Source: CAZMZF01 sp964570765
GTDB taxonomy: Bacteria; Zixibacteria; MSB-5A5; RBG-16-43-9
DNA length: 64,000 bases
Assembly: GCA_964570765.1 (NCBI GenBank)
Contig: CAZMZF010000007.1
Coordinates: forward strand, 1 to 64,000
Direction: 5' to 3'
Position numbers and translations under genes: made by a program. Positions 15,893 to 24,890 of this stretch are shown in pieces (the stretch's first letter is position 1; each line of letters begins with the position of its first letter). The notes beneath the pieces were generated by a model, which did no database searches, was not told the origin of the DNA, and was given only the letters and a program-made list of their open reading frames with translations.

Positions 15893-18800
15893 TTACGCTC
15901 CACAGCATTTCTTATACTTCTTTCCGGACCCGCAGGGGCAGGGGTCATTTCTGCCTACTTTTTGCCCTACTTTTACCGGCTTGGACTTACCCGGAGCTAC
16001 CTCTTCTGCCTGGTTGGTGGTGGAATAACCCATCCCTGCTGCTTCCTGATGAATCGCCTGCAACCTTCTTTCCGGCTCTCTTCTTCTGGCCTGCTCTTCT
16101 TTTTCCCTGACCTGTAATTTATAAATTAAAGATAAAGCCTCTTCATCTACCCGGTCCACCATCTCCGCAAACATCTGGAAAGCTTCTTTCTTGTATTCTA
16201 AAAGAGGGTCTTTCTGACCATAAGCTCTTAATCCTATTCCGGTTTTCAACATATCCAGTTCATAGAGATGTTCTTTCCAGCTCTCATCAATCGCCTGAAG
16301 CATAGCAAATCTCTCCAGCTGTCTCATTATCTCAGAACCATACGCCTTTTCTTTATTCTCGTAGATCTCCTTCACCACAGAAGTAATCTTTTCCTTTAAT
16401 TCATTCTGAGTTAATTTAGGAATATCCTCATCCTTAAACTTAAGCTCTAATAAAAATATCTTCCTTAGCTCTTCCCTGAGACCAGTCAGATTCCAGTTCT
16501 CCGGATATTCGTTGGAACCAGTAAATTGATTGATTTTGCTTTCCACCACCTTCTCGATCAACCCTAAGACCTCCTCTTTCAAATCTGCGCCTTCTAATGC
16601 GGCCGCTCTGCGGTCGTAAATAACCTCCCTCTGCTGGTTCATCACGTTATCATATTCTAAAAGATGTTTTCGGATGGCAAAATTCTGTGCCTCCACCCTT
16701 TTCTGAGCCCTTTCAATTGCCTTAGTCACCATTCCGTGCTGGATAACCTCCCCATCTTTTACTCCTAATCTATCCATAACCGCGGCTATTCTATCCGAGC
16801 CAAAAAGTCTCATCAGGTCATCTTCCAATGAAAGATAAAATCTGGATGAGCCCGGATCCCCCTGTCTTCCGCTTCTGCCCCTTAACTGCCGATCGATCCG
16901 GCGAGCCTCATGCCTTTCAGTACCAAGGATATGCAGACCACAGGGAACATTCTCGTAACAGTTTAACTCTTCTAAATGAGGACATTGCCCTTCAGGGTTT
17001 TCTGCTATTAATCTACAATACGGTGATTTTACCACACCTGAACCTAATTTTATATCTGTCCCTCTTCCCGCCATATTGGTGGCTATAGTAACGGTTCCGG
17101 ATTTTCCAGCTTGAGATACGATCTCTGCTTCCTGCTGGTGATATTTTGCATTCAAAACCGAATGTTTTATACCCTCCCTTTTCAACATCCGGGAGAGAGT
17201 CTCTGAGACATCTACTGAAACCGTTCCAACTAAGATCGGAAGCCCGGCCTGGTGATATTCTCTTATCTCCTCAATAATGGCATTATACTTCTCCCTTTTA
17301 GTCCGGTAAACCACGTCATTAGAATCTATCCTTCTAACTGGCTCATTGGTGGGGATAACCAACACATCTAATTTATAGATCTCCCAGAACTCTCCTGCCT
17401 CAGTTACCGCAGTCCCGGTCATACCGGCTAACTTTTGATAAAGCCGGAAATAGTTCTGCAAGGTTATGGTAGCTAAAGTCTGGGTTTCACCTTCAACCTT
17501 CACCCCCTCTTTGGCTTCAATGGCCTGATGCAGACCATCCGAATACCTTCTTCCCGGCATAAGCCTGCCAGTGAATTCATCCACGATTAGTACTTTTCCA
17601 TCCTGAACCACATATTCCACGTCCCTCTCAAATAGAGAATAAGCTTTTAAAATCTGGGAGATATTATGAACTTTTTCGCTTCTTTCTGCATGCAGATGAT
17701 AAAGCTCCTCCTTCTTCTCTAATTTCTCCTGAAAGGAAAGGTCGGGATTTGAATCTATTTCGTGAATCCCTTCTGTTATATCCGGGATAACAAAAAGAGC
17801 TTGCTCCTGCGGGGAAAGAAGAGAGCGACCCATCTCATTTAAGTTGGTGGAACTCTCCCTCTCATCAATTGAAAAGTATAGAAGATCGTCTATCTCGCTA
17901 AGTTTTTTCTCCCGCATAAAGTCCAGTTCCACTCCGGTGATCATTTTTTTTACCCCGGTCTCTTTTAATAGCTTCATCAGCTTTTTGTTCTTGGGAGCAC
18001 CCCTCTGAGCAGTCAGAAGTTTCATTCCAGCCTCATATTCTTTCCCATCTTTTAGAAGCTCCTCTCCTTCAGCTACCAGCTTATTAACTAAAACCGTCTG
18101 CCTTTTAACCAGTTGGTCCACTAAAGGCTTCATCTCATTATATCTCTGAGTGGAGGAACTAACCGGTCCGGAGATGATCAGAGGTGTTCTGGCTTCATCG
18201 ATTAAAACGCTGTCTACCTCATCCACGATCGCATAGTAAAAACCTCTTTGCACCCGGTCCTCCGCCCTGATGGCCATATTATCCCTTAGATAATCAAACC
18301 CAAATTCGTTATTTGTTCCGTAAGTGATGTCGTAGTTATATTGAACTTTCCTTTCCGCATTGTCCATCTCATTCTGGATACACCCCACAGTCAGACCTAA
18401 GAATTTGTAGATTTCTCCCATCCACTGGGAATCCCTTTTTGCCAGATAATCGTTCACCGTGACCAAATGAACCCCTTTTCCTGAGAGGGCATTCAGATAA
18501 ACAGGCATAGTGGCAACTAAAGTTTTACCCTCGCCTGTTGCCATCTCCGCAATCTTTCCTTGATGCAGAACTACCGCTCCAATCAACTGCACATCAAAGG
18601 GGACCATATCCCATTCGATCTCAATCCCGCAAACCTCCCACTTTTTCCCCACAAGTCTTCTGCAGGTCTCTTTAACCACGGCAAAAGCCTCAGGCAGAAT
18701 CTGGTCTAAAATCTCCTGCTCAGCTTTCTTCAATTCTTCAGCCGGGGTTCCTTCAATTTGATAAGGTTCTAAATACTCCTTTATCCTCTGCTTGAATTCC

Positions 18801-18943
18801 CCGGTTTTACCTTTGAGCTCCTCATCCGAAAGAGGTTTATACTCCTCAAAAAGAGGATTTATCTCTTCAACCATTGGCTTGATCTTCTTTATATCCCGCT
18901 CGTGTTTAGAGCCGAAGATTTTGGTTATTATATTTTCAGACAT
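15893..18943 (-). CDS. secA: Preprotein translocase ATPase SecA
   Basis: A 1016-residue SecA, longer than the roughly 900 of E. coli. Walker A is ATGEGKTL at 135-142 and the DEAD-like box is DEVDSVLIDEARTPL at 241-255; QLRGRSGRQGDPGSS marks motor domain 2. An insertion of about 110 residues at 280-395, rich in charged helices, sits in the region where FCB-group SecA proteins are extended. At 643, 654, 662 and 668 four cysteines form an extra possible metal site. The C-terminal SEC-C motif (RNDPCPCGSGKKYKKCCG) is complete. SecA drives export of unfolded preproteins through SecYEG. A GAGGAG site lies upstream of the ATG. Confidence 0.98.
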   Translation of the reverse strand: MSENIITKIFGSKHERDIKKIKPMVEEINPLFEEYKPLSDEELKGKTGEFKQRIKEYLEPYQIEGTPAEELKKAEQEILDQILPEAFAVVKETCRRLVGKKWEVCGIEIEWDMVPFDVQLIGAVVLHQGKIAEMATGEGKTLVATMPVYLNALSGKGVHLVTVNDYLAKRDSQWMGEIYKFLGLTVGCIQNEMDNAERKVQYNYDITYGTNNEFGFDYLRDNMAIRAEDRVQRGFYYAIVDEVDSVLIDEARTPLIISGPVSSSTQRYNEMKPLVDQLVKRQTVLVNKLVAEGEELLKDGKEYEAGMKLLTAQRGAPKNKKLMKLLKETGVKKMITGVELDFMREKKLSEIDDLLYFSIDERESSTNLNEMGRSLLSPQEQALFVIPDITEGIHEIDSNPDLSFQEKLEKKEELYHLHAERSEKVHNISQILKAYSLFERDVEYVVQDGKVLIVDEFTGRLMPGRRYSDGLHQAIEAKEGVKVEGETQTLATITLQNYFRLYQKLAGMTGTAVTEAGEFWEIYKLDVLVIPTNEPVRRIDSNDVVYRTKREKYNAIIEEIREYHQAGLPILVGTVSVDVSETLSRMLKREGIKHSVLNAKYHQQEAEIVSQAGKSGTVTIATNMAGRGTDIKLGSGVVKSPYCRLIAENPEGQCPHLEELNCYENVPCGLHILGTERHEARRIDRQLRGRSGRQGDPGSSRFYLSLEDDLMRLFGSDRIAAVMDRLGVKDGEVIQHGMVTKAIERAQKRVEAQNFAIRKHLLEYDNVMNQQREVIYDRRAAALEGADLKEEVLGLIEKVVESKINQFTGSNEYPENWNLTGLREELRKIFLLELKFKDEDIPKLTQNELKEKITSVVKEIYENKEKAYGSEIMRQLERFAMLQAIDESWKEHLYELDMLKTGIGLRAYGQKDPLLEYKKEAFQMFAEMVDRVDEEALSLIYKLQVREKEEQARRREPERRLQAIHQEAAGMGYSTTNQAEEVAPGKSKPVKVGQKVGRNDPCPCGSGKKYKKCCGA

Positions 18944-19148
18944 TTAAAACCACTCCTCAAGTTTTCATACTAAAATACGACTTTTTTCAAAAATATCAAA
19001 AATGGTTGGATTAAGCAAGATAAAAGAGTGGATTTTTTTCTCTGCAGGTATCTGATGCTTCGGGAATAATCTCAATATCATTTACGGGGAGAATTCCCGA
19101 AGCTGAATGGCATCCGCATTTCCTAATGCCGATGCATCGAAAGTTAAT

Positions 19149-19241
19149 GTAGGGACAGCCCTTGTTGAGTTTTTTACGAAATCCAGTTTTATGGATGGCT
19201 GTCCTCATTAGGGTTAGGACAGGGACAAGCCCTGTCCCTAC
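19149..19241. repeat. Two consecutive GTAGGGACAG palindromes
   Basis: The first (19149-19204) has arms GTAGGGACAGCC and GGCTGTCC around a TTGTTGAG...ACGAAATCCAG core shared with repeats at 39338 and 40787. The second (19217-19241) is AGGACAGGGACAAGCCCTGTCCCTAC-like with an 8-bp stem. Confidence 0.75.
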
Positions 19242-19382
19242 TTAAAACCTCTCCCAAAAAAGACTTCCGCAATAGCCCCCGGTGTGTGCCATCCGCCTCA
19301 GTGTACTACTTCATAATTTCGGTAACAGATTTAAGTTTGTCAAGAGGTGTAATATAACGGGTGTGTCAAGTAAATTGTGTTT

Positions 19383-19499
19383 GGTCTCTGAAAAAGTGTT
19401 AAAATAAAGCGGACAAGGGTGCCCACCCTACGAAATATCAATGGGTTGTGACTCGTAGGCAGGGCTCCCAGCCCTGCAAATCATACTTTTTCAGAGACC
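19383..19499. mobile_element. MITE-like element with 15-bp terminal inverted repeats
   Basis: The ends GGTCTCTGAAAAAGT (19383-19397) and ACTTTTTCAGAGACC (19485-19499) are perfect inverted repeats enclosing 87 bases. Inside are two short GTAGG-type palindromic pieces. It has no coding capacity, so any movement would need a transposase in trans. Confidence 0.65.
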
Positions 19500-19512
19500 A
19501 CGCTGATTTTTC

Positions 19513-19541
19513 TTGACATTCAGAAAAGATTATCTTATTAT
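19513..19541 (+). promoter_or_regulatory. Strong sigma-70-type promoter of the exopolysaccharide operon
   Basis: TTGACA at 19513-19518, a 17-base spacer and TATTAT at 19536-19541. The start point would be near 19548, immediately before the structured leader. Confidence 0.8.
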
Positions 19542-19549
19542 CTTTTTCA

Positions 19550-19812
19550 AAATGGTAGCTGAGCCATTTAGAGCTTGGCAGAGATAAAATCCTGTAAAAA
19601 AGCAGGATGTTATGCTCTTAATGGAGGATAAATTAGCGTTTTTTGTTAAAGAGTTATTTTTGTAAGCCTGGAAGTTAAAAAAAGTAAATCGGTTCTGCAT
19701 CTATTGATTCTATAGTTTTCAGGCATAACTCTTTAATTTAGTTGAGGTGATGAGATCAATTTATCAACCGGGTTTCCATGGGGTAAATCACCTTATTACA
19801 CTCGGTTTTTTT
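19550..19812 (+). ncRNA. Structured 5' leader with a possible terminator/antiterminator switch
   Basis: Domain 1 is a three-tier hairpin with CCATT/AATGG (19564/19620), AGAGC/GCTCT (19570/19614) and ATCCTG/CAGGAT (19589/19603). Domain 2 has a perfect 12-bp stem, TTAAAGAGTTAT (19646-19657) with ATAACTCTTTAA (19725-19736), extended by GCCTG/CAGGC. Domain 3 pairs AGGTGAT (19745-19751) with ATCACCT (19787-19793). It competes with ACCGGGT (19767-19773) pairing to ACTCGGT (19800-19806), which is followed by six more T. The two pairings are mutually exclusive, as in an attenuator. I do not recognise the RNA as a known riboswitch class. It would control the exopolysaccharide genes that start at 19865. 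Confidence 0.6.
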
Positions 19813-19864
19813 ATAAAAAGATATTTCCTGAAGGATAAAAAATCAAAAAAACTCAAGGGGAAAA

Positions 19865-21454
19865 ATGATGTCGAAATTCGTATTAAGTCTTTTATTTCTG
19901 CTATCTTTTTATCCCTGGTCTAATGCTCAAATTCTTGAAGATATAAATTATCAGGATACTCTAATTTCCAAGTCCAGGGAGGTTTATGTAGGGGAGCAGA
20001 CTTTAGAGAAAGCTATTAATCCAAAGGAATATATAGTTGGGCCTGGCGATGTTCTTTTCATTGTGCTCTGGGATGGGTTTCAGACAAATTATTCTCTGAA
20101 AATAACCCCGGAGGGGACGATCTTGATACCCAGAGTAGGGAGCCTTATGGTAGCGGGCAAGAGCTTAGAAGAGGTTAAGTTATCAGTTAAGGAAGAAGCT
20201 TTGAAAAAATACAGGAATATTGATATAACCGTTAGTTTACTCAATTTGAGAAGGTTTAAAGTATCAGTAACCGGGGCAGTTAAAAATCCTGGAATTTATT
20301 CAACCTATGCCAATGAAAGAGTCTCAGAGATAATCGAGAAAGCGGGGAAAAGCTTGCCAAATTCATCTACCAGAAACATAATTCTCAAAAGAAATGATGG
20401 CTCAGAAACGAAAGTAGATGTATTAAGATTTTTGAAGACCGGGAAAAGTGACCGGAATCCCTATGTTTTAGACGGGGATATAATCTATGTCCCCTTAAAA
20501 GATATTTCTATTTATATTTTCGGGATCTATGGTGCAGTGAAAGACCCTGGAGAATATGAATATTTTGAAGGTAATAGCCTCTTGGATCTTATAGATTTAG
20601 CAGGTGGATTAACTGCAGATGCAGATTCTTCTTATGCTGAAATCGTTAGGTTTAGTTCTGATAATAAGAATACCCAGACTTTAAAAAGAGATTTAAAACC
20701 CCTTTTCTCAACTGGTTCTCAGGAAAAAGATACACCTTTACTGCCAGATGATAGGGTCTTTATTCGTTCAATACCTGACTTCAGAGAAAAAAAACAGGTT
20801 ACCGTTGAAGGAGAGGTTTTATATCCTGGTGTCTATGCTATTAATGAGGGAATAATTAAACTTTCAGATTTAATTGAGCTGGCTGGTGGATTTACAAAAG
20901 AGGCCTCCTTAGAAGAAGCAGATATGATAAGAGGATTTTATTCGGAAGAAGTCGATCTGGAATATGAAAGGCTTAAGAAAATTCCGGTCTCGGATATGAA
21001 AAGTTATGAGTACGAATATTTTAAGACCAAATCCAGAGAAAAACCAGGTAGAGTTTCAGTTGATTTTGTTAAACTTTTTAAAGGTAAAGATCAAAATGAG
21101 GATATACTGTTAAGAAATGGTGACCAGATATTCATTCCCAAGATAAGTTTGGTAGTTAAAGTATCCGGTCGGGTGGTTAATCCCGGCTATTTGACTTATG
21201 AGCCTGGGAAAAACTACCTATATTACATAGATAAGACTGGAGGTTTTTCCTGGAGGGCAGATAAGGGAAAGATCAAACTGATTAAAGGAGTAACTGGTGA
21301 GTGGGTGAAACCTGACAAGAATTTAGAGCCAGGTGATGTTATCTGGGTACCGGAGAAACCGGAAAGACACTACTGGAATAATTTTCGGGATATCCTGATG
21401 GCCGCTGGATCTGCGGCTACTGTTTACTTAGCAGTTAAAAAGGCGATTGAATAG
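19865..21454 (+). CDS. Polysaccharide export outer-membrane protein (Wza-like, SLBB repeats)
   Basis: The 529-residue protein begins with a cleavable signal peptide (LSLLFLLSFYPWSNAQ) without a lipobox Cys. A Poly_export domain follows, with YIVGPGDVLFIVLWDGF and LRRFKVSVTGAVKNPGIY. There are about four SLBB domains: VTGAVKNPGIY, IYGAVKDPGEYEY, VEGEVLYPGVYAI and VSGRVVNPGYLTY. A C-terminal hydrophobic helix (ILMAAGSAATVYLAVKKA) could cross the outer membrane, as in Wza. It should form the export channel for the polymer made by the genes downstream. An AAGGGG site precedes the ATG. Confidence 0.92.
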   Translation: MMSKFVLSLLFLLSFYPWSNAQILEDINYQDTLISKSREVYVGEQTLEKAINPKEYIVGPGDVLFIVLWDGFQTNYSLKITPEGTILIPRVGSLMVAGKSLEEVKLSVKEEALKKYRNIDITVSLLNLRRFKVSVTGAVKNPGIYSTYANERVSEIIEKAGKSLPNSSTRNIILKRNDGSETKVDVLRFLKTGKSDRNPYVLDGDIIYVPLKDISIYIFGIYGAVKDPGEYEYFEGNSLLDLIDLAGGLTADADSSYAEIVRFSSDNKNTQTLKRDLKPLFSTGSQEKDTPLLPDDRVFIRSIPDFREKKQVTVEGEVLYPGVYAINEGIIKLSDLIELAGGFTKEASLEEADMIRGFYSEEVDLEYERLKKIPVSDMKSYEYEYFKTKSREKPGRVSVDFVKLFKGKDQNEDILLRNGDQIFIPKISLVVKVSGRVVNPGYLTYEPGKNYLYYIDKTGGFSWRADKGKIKLIKGVTGEWVKPDKNLEPGDVIWVPEKPERHYWNNFRDILMAAGSAATVYLAVKKAIE

Positions 21455-21476
21455 CAGTTTTAAAAGGAGAAGATAA

Positions 21477-22754
21477 GTGGAAGAGGTGACTTCAAAAGAA
21501 GAGAGGATAAACCTTTACAGTTACCTTGCAGTTCTGGTAAAATATCGTAGGTTTATCTTTTTGAATTTTCTTCTGGTTTGCTTTATGGTTGCCCTATTCT
21601 CACTTTTTTTACCCAACTGGTACCGAGCTAAAACTACTCTTCTACCTCCGGAAAGAGGTGGTGGTCTGGGAATTGGCCTTGCCAGCTCACTTTTAGGGGA
21701 GTTTTCCAGTTTTGGTGGGCTCAGTCTTCCTATGACTGCAACTCCATCCGATATTTTCGCGGCAATACTTAAAAGTAGGGCAGTGGTAGATTCAGTAATC
21801 CAAAAAGAAAATCTACTTAAGGTTTATGGGGTTAATAAGATGGAGGATGGTCTGAGGGAGTTCTTTTCCCATCTTCAGGTGAAAGTCGAGAATGAAGGGA
21901 TTATTTCAATTGAGTTTGAGGACAAAAATAGAGAAAGAGCCGCTCGTGTGGCTAATCTACTGGTAGAAGAATTAGATCGGGTAAACCAGTTGACCAATAC
22001 ATCGAAAGCTAAGAATGCCAGAATCTTCATTGAGGAGAGGTTGAATCAGACACAGTCAAATCTAAAGGCGGCAGAGGATAGTTTGAGAAGTTTTCAGGAA
22101 AGGAATAGAGCTATAGTCTTAGATGAACAGATGAGAGCTTCAGTTAAAGGAGCCGCAGAGCTAAAAGCCCAGCTGATTTCTTATGAGATTGAGATGAACG
22201 TCTTGAGTAAAAATATGTCACCTAACCATCCTCAGATTCAACTATTGAAATCCAAAATTAATGAGATCAGAAGGCAATTGGAGGTTTTTGAATCTGGTTC
22301 TCAATCCTCTAAAGGCAACAAAGCCTTAGGTGTCCCATTAACCCAGGCACCATCATTAAGCTTAGAACTGGTTCGACTTATGCGAGAAGTTAAGATTCAG
22401 GAAACATTATTTGAGCTTTTGACCCAGCAGTATGAGCAATACAAGATCGAGGAGACCAAAGATACGCCAACGGTTCAGATACTGGATAAAGCTTCTCCTC
22501 CAGAGAAAAAAGCTAAACCTAAACGGGCTATGATGGTTTTAATAGCCGGGGTAGCCAGTTTGCTTCTCAGTGTCATTTTCTCATTTGGTTTAGAATATAT
22601 AGATAAGGCAAAGAAAAGGCAGCCAGAGGATTTTAAAAGAGTAGAAGAGATGATCTCGGTTGTGCGAGAGGACCTTGCTGGTTTAAAAAATATCATAAAT
22701 TTCAGAAAGAAGGAAAAAAGCAACCCTAAAGGGTTGCCCTACGAAAAATTGTAG
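21477..22754 (+). CDS. Polysaccharide chain-length determinant (Wzz/GNVR domain)
   Basis: This 425-residue protein starts at GTG behind an AGGAGA site. It has a Wzz N-terminus with membrane helix FIFLNFLLVCFMVALFSLFL, a coiled-coil periplasmic region, the GNVR-type segment ending ETKDTPTVQILDKASPPEKK, and a second helix MMVLIAGVASLLLSVIF. No tyrosine-kinase domain is attached. It sets polymer length and couples Wzy to the export channel. The last dozen codons (KSNPKGLPYEKL) are supplied by an intergenic palindrome of the GGGTTGCCCTACG type, so the natural C-terminus has been replaced or extended. Confidence 0.9.
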   Translation: MEEVTSKEERINLYSYLAVLVKYRRFIFLNFLLVCFMVALFSLFLPNWYRAKTTLLPPERGGGLGIGLASSLLGEFSSFGGLSLPMTATPSDIFAAILKSRAVVDSVIQKENLLKVYGVNKMEDGLREFFSHLQVKVENEGIISIEFEDKNRERAARVANLLVEELDRVNQLTNTSKAKNARIFIEERLNQTQSNLKAAEDSLRSFQERNRAIVLDEQMRASVKGAAELKAQLISYEIEMNVLSKNMSPNHPQIQLLKSKINEIRRQLEVFESGSQSSKGNKALGVPLTQAPSLSLELVRLMREVKIQETLFELLTQQYEQYKIEETKDTPTVQILDKASPPEKKAKPKRAMMVLIAGVASLLLSVIFSFGLEYIDKAKKRQPEDFKRVEEMISVVREDLAGLKNIINFRKKEKSNPKGLPYEKL

Positions 22755-22789
22755 GGCAAGGACTCAAGGTCTTGAGACTTTAGCCTTGC
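22720..22789. repeat. GCAACCC palindrome running out of the wzz-like gene
   Basis: GCAACCC-TAAA-GGGTTGC then CCTACG at 22720-22743 overlaps the last codons of the upstream gene. GTAGGGCAAGG...CCTTGCG at 22751-22789 follows. A second GCAACCC element is at 22899-22922. Confidence 0.8.
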
Positions 22790-22898
22790 GGAAAAAAGAT
22801 GCAAACCTGAAGGTCCAGAAGGGATCTTGAGATTTGCCCTACGAAAGATAAAAATGATAGATTGACGCAGGGCTCCGACTACAGCAGATTAACAGAAG

Positions 22899-22922
22899 GC
22901 AACCCTAAAGGGTTGCCCTATG
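22899..22922. repeat. GCAACCC palindrome
   Basis: GCAACCC-TAAA-GGGTTGC followed by CCTATG, nearly identical to the element at 22720. Confidence 0.8.
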
Positions 22923-22950
22923 AAAAACAAAGAAATAATCAGGAGCATGA

Positions 22951-23694
22951 ATGCAAAACTATATCGACCCTAAAGCCAAATTAGGTGAAAATGTTAAAGT
23001 AGGATGGTATTCTATCATCGGAGAAGGGGTTCAGATAGGGAAAGGATGTGTGATCGGGAATAACGTTACTATCTATTCAGGAACTCAAATTGGGGATAAT
23101 GTAAGAATTGATGATAATACGGTGATTGGTAAAAAACCGATGAAGGCTGTTATCAGTGCCACTACCAAGGAGCAGGAGCTATCCCCGACTAAAATCGGGG
23201 ATAACTGCCTTATAGGGACCTCTGTAGTTATATACAGAGGTGCAATTTTGGGAAATAAGATATTAGTAGCGGATCTATCCACAATCAGAGAAAATGTGAC
23301 TATAGGTGATTTCACCATTGTTGGCAGAGGGGTAGCCATAGAAAATTTCTGTAAGATCGGCTCTTACTGTAAATTAGAAACCAATGTCTATATTACCGCT
23401 TATTCAGAATTAGGGGATGATTGTTTTATAGCTCCCTGTGTGGCAACCAGTAATGATAATTATATGGGAAGGAGTAAAGAAAGGTTCAAACATTTCAAAG
23501 GGATTACAGTTAAAAAAGGTGGAAGGATTGGGCTTAATGCTACAATTCTGCCAGGAAAAGTTATCGCTGAAGATTCACAGGTAGCAGCTGGAGCTGTGGT
23601 CACCAAAGATACACCTCCAAAAAAGATAGTATTAGGTACTCCAGCTAAGGTATGGGGAGATGTGCCTGAAGATCAACTCTTGGAGAATCAATAA
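22951..23694 (+). CDS. Left-handed beta-helix acyltransferase (hexapeptide repeats)
   Basis: Nearly the whole 247-residue chain is hexapeptide repeats ([LIV]-G-x4), for example IGEGVQIGKGCVIG and IGDNVRIDDNTVIGK, ending VAAGAVVTKDTPPKKIVLGTPAKVWG. That closing segment is typical of sugar N-acetyltransferases such as WbpD and of serine-acetyltransferase-like folds. An insertion at about 67-80 interrupts the helix. Next to a DegT aminotransferase, the likely job is N-acetylation of an amino-sugar nucleotide. The neighbour at 23711 begins 16 bases after the stop. Confidence 0.88.
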   Translation: MQNYIDPKAKLGENVKVGWYSIIGEGVQIGKGCVIGNNVTIYSGTQIGDNVRIDDNTVIGKKPMKAVISATTKEQELSPTKIGDNCLIGTSVVIYRGAILGNKILVADLSTIRENVTIGDFTIVGRGVAIENFCKIGSYCKLETNVYITAYSELGDDCFIAPCVATSNDNYMGRSKERFKHFKGITVKKGGRIGLNATILPGKVIAEDSQVAAGAVVTKDTPPKKIVLGTPAKVWGDVPEDQLLENQ

Positions 23695-23710
23695 AAATCT
23701 GGAGGAGAAA

Positions 23711-24817
23711 ATGAAAGTTCCATTTCTGGATCTGAAAAGGGAATATGCTTCTATAAAGAAAGAGATAGATAAAGCCGTTTTTGAAGTATTGAACCATACC
23801 CAGTTCATCTTAGGACCGGAAGTAAAAAGTTTGGAAGAAGAGATTGCCAGATATTGTGAAACCAAATATGCTATAGGGGTTGCCTCAGGTACAGACGCAC
23901 TGCTTTTGTCTTTAAGGGCATTTGGAGTTGAGCCCGGGGATGAGGTTATCACCCCTACTTTTTCCTTTTTTGCCTCAGCTGGAGTGATTGCCAATCTAAA
24001 GGCAATACCGGTTTTCGTGGATATTGATCCATTTACCTATAATCTAAACCCTCAACAGATCGAGAAAAAGATTACACTTAAGACCAAGGCTATAATGCCG
24101 GTTCACCTTTTTGGTCAGTGTGCGGATATGGATCCGATTTTAGAAGTGGCAAAAAAGTATAGTCTTAAAGTAGTAGAAGATGCGGCCCAGTCGATTGGTG
24201 CAAAATACAAAGAGAAGAAAGCTGGTTCTATGGGTGATGCTGGATGTTTCAGTTTTTATCCCTCAAAGAATTTAGGGGGCGCGGGTGATGGTGGAATGAT
24301 AGTTACCAATGACCCGGATTTAGCTGAGAAATTAAGACTTTTAAGGACGCATGGTTCAAAGACTAAATATTTTAATACTATTGTTGGATATAATAGCCGG
24401 TTAGATACTTTGCAAGCAGCCATATTAAAAGTCAAACTTAAATATTTAGACTCCTGGCATGAAAAAAGAAGAAATAATGCAGCTTATTATGACAAGTCGT
24501 TTGAGGGGATGAACCTCGTTACTCCCAAAGCAGAGAGTTACAATTATCATATTTACAACCAATATACCATAGCAGTTAATAACCGGGAAAAACTAAAAGA
24601 ACACTTAGCCCAAAATCAGATCGGGTATGATACTTATTATCCTCTCCCCTTGCATCTGCAGAAATGCTTTGAAGATTTAGGTTACAAAAATGGAGATTTG
24701 CCCAATTCTGAAAAGAAAGCCTTAGAGGTCCTCTCCCTCCCTATCTATCCGGAGTTGACCAGGAAGGAACAGGATTACGTGATAGAGAAGATAAAAGAAT
24801 TTCTGGTTCAAAAGTAG
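23711..24817 (+). CDS. DegT/DnrJ/EryC1-type sugar aminotransferase
   Basis: I start at the ATG at 23711, directly after GGAGGAGAAA; the in-frame ATG at 23660 would overlap the previous gene. The product is about 368 residues. It opens VPFLDLKREYASIKKEI and has GTDALLLSLRAFGVEPGDEV, then VEDAAQSIGAKYK, and SFYPSKNLGGAGDGGM with the PLP-binding Lys. It uses glutamate to aminate a keto-sugar nucleotide. With the acyltransferase upstream it would make an N-acetylated amino sugar for the repeat unit. No dedicated 4,6-dehydratase or C3-dehydrogenase is visible in the cluster. Confidence 0.93.
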   Translation: MKVPFLDLKREYASIKKEIDKAVFEVLNHTQFILGPEVKSLEEEIARYCETKYAIGVASGTDALLLSLRAFGVEPGDEVITPTFSFFASAGVIANLKAIPVFVDIDPFTYNLNPQQIEKKITLKTKAIMPVHLFGQCADMDPILEVAKKYSLKVVEDAAQSIGAKYKEKKAGSMGDAGCFSFYPSKNLGGAGDGGMIVTNDPDLAEKLRLLRTHGSKTKYFNTIVGYNSRLDTLQAAILKVKLKYLDSWHEKRRNNAAYYDKSFEGMNLVTPKAESYNYHIYNQYTIAVNNREKLKEHLAQNQIGYDTYYPLPLHLQKCFEDLGYKNGDLPNSEKKALEVLSLPIYPELTRKEQDYVIEKIKEFLVQK

Positions 24818-24890
24818 AGAAAGGCAGTTCCTGTAGTCTTTGGAGTGAGCTATTCTATAGATTTTGATTAAAACCGAAAAATAGTCGAGA

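Larger units (their letters stand above)
18944..19864. other. Long intergenic region between secA and the exopolysaccharide operon
   Basis: It holds the upstream region of secA (minus strand), palindromic repeats at 19149-19241, a MITE-like element at 19383-19499, the exopolysaccharide promoter at 19513-19541 and a structured leader from about 19550 to 19812. A frame of 65 codons across 19011-19208 lies in repeats and is not coding-like. Confidence 0.7.

Noticed and set aside
15688..16110. 140-codon plus-strand frame opposite the secA C-terminus
   Set aside because: It is antisense to the SEC-C coding region and starts inside a palindromic repeat; its Pro/Leu-rich sequence is a shadow of secA codons.
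19011..19208. 65-codon minus-strand frame with several cysteines
   Set aside because: It lies across palindromic repeats, has no ribosome binding site, and its sequence follows the repeat cores; not a gene.
19550..19630. Leader domain 1 as a cyclic-di-GMP riboswitch
   Set aside because: The stem layout invited the comparison, but the conserved GEMM sequence blocks are absent, so I call it only a structured leader.
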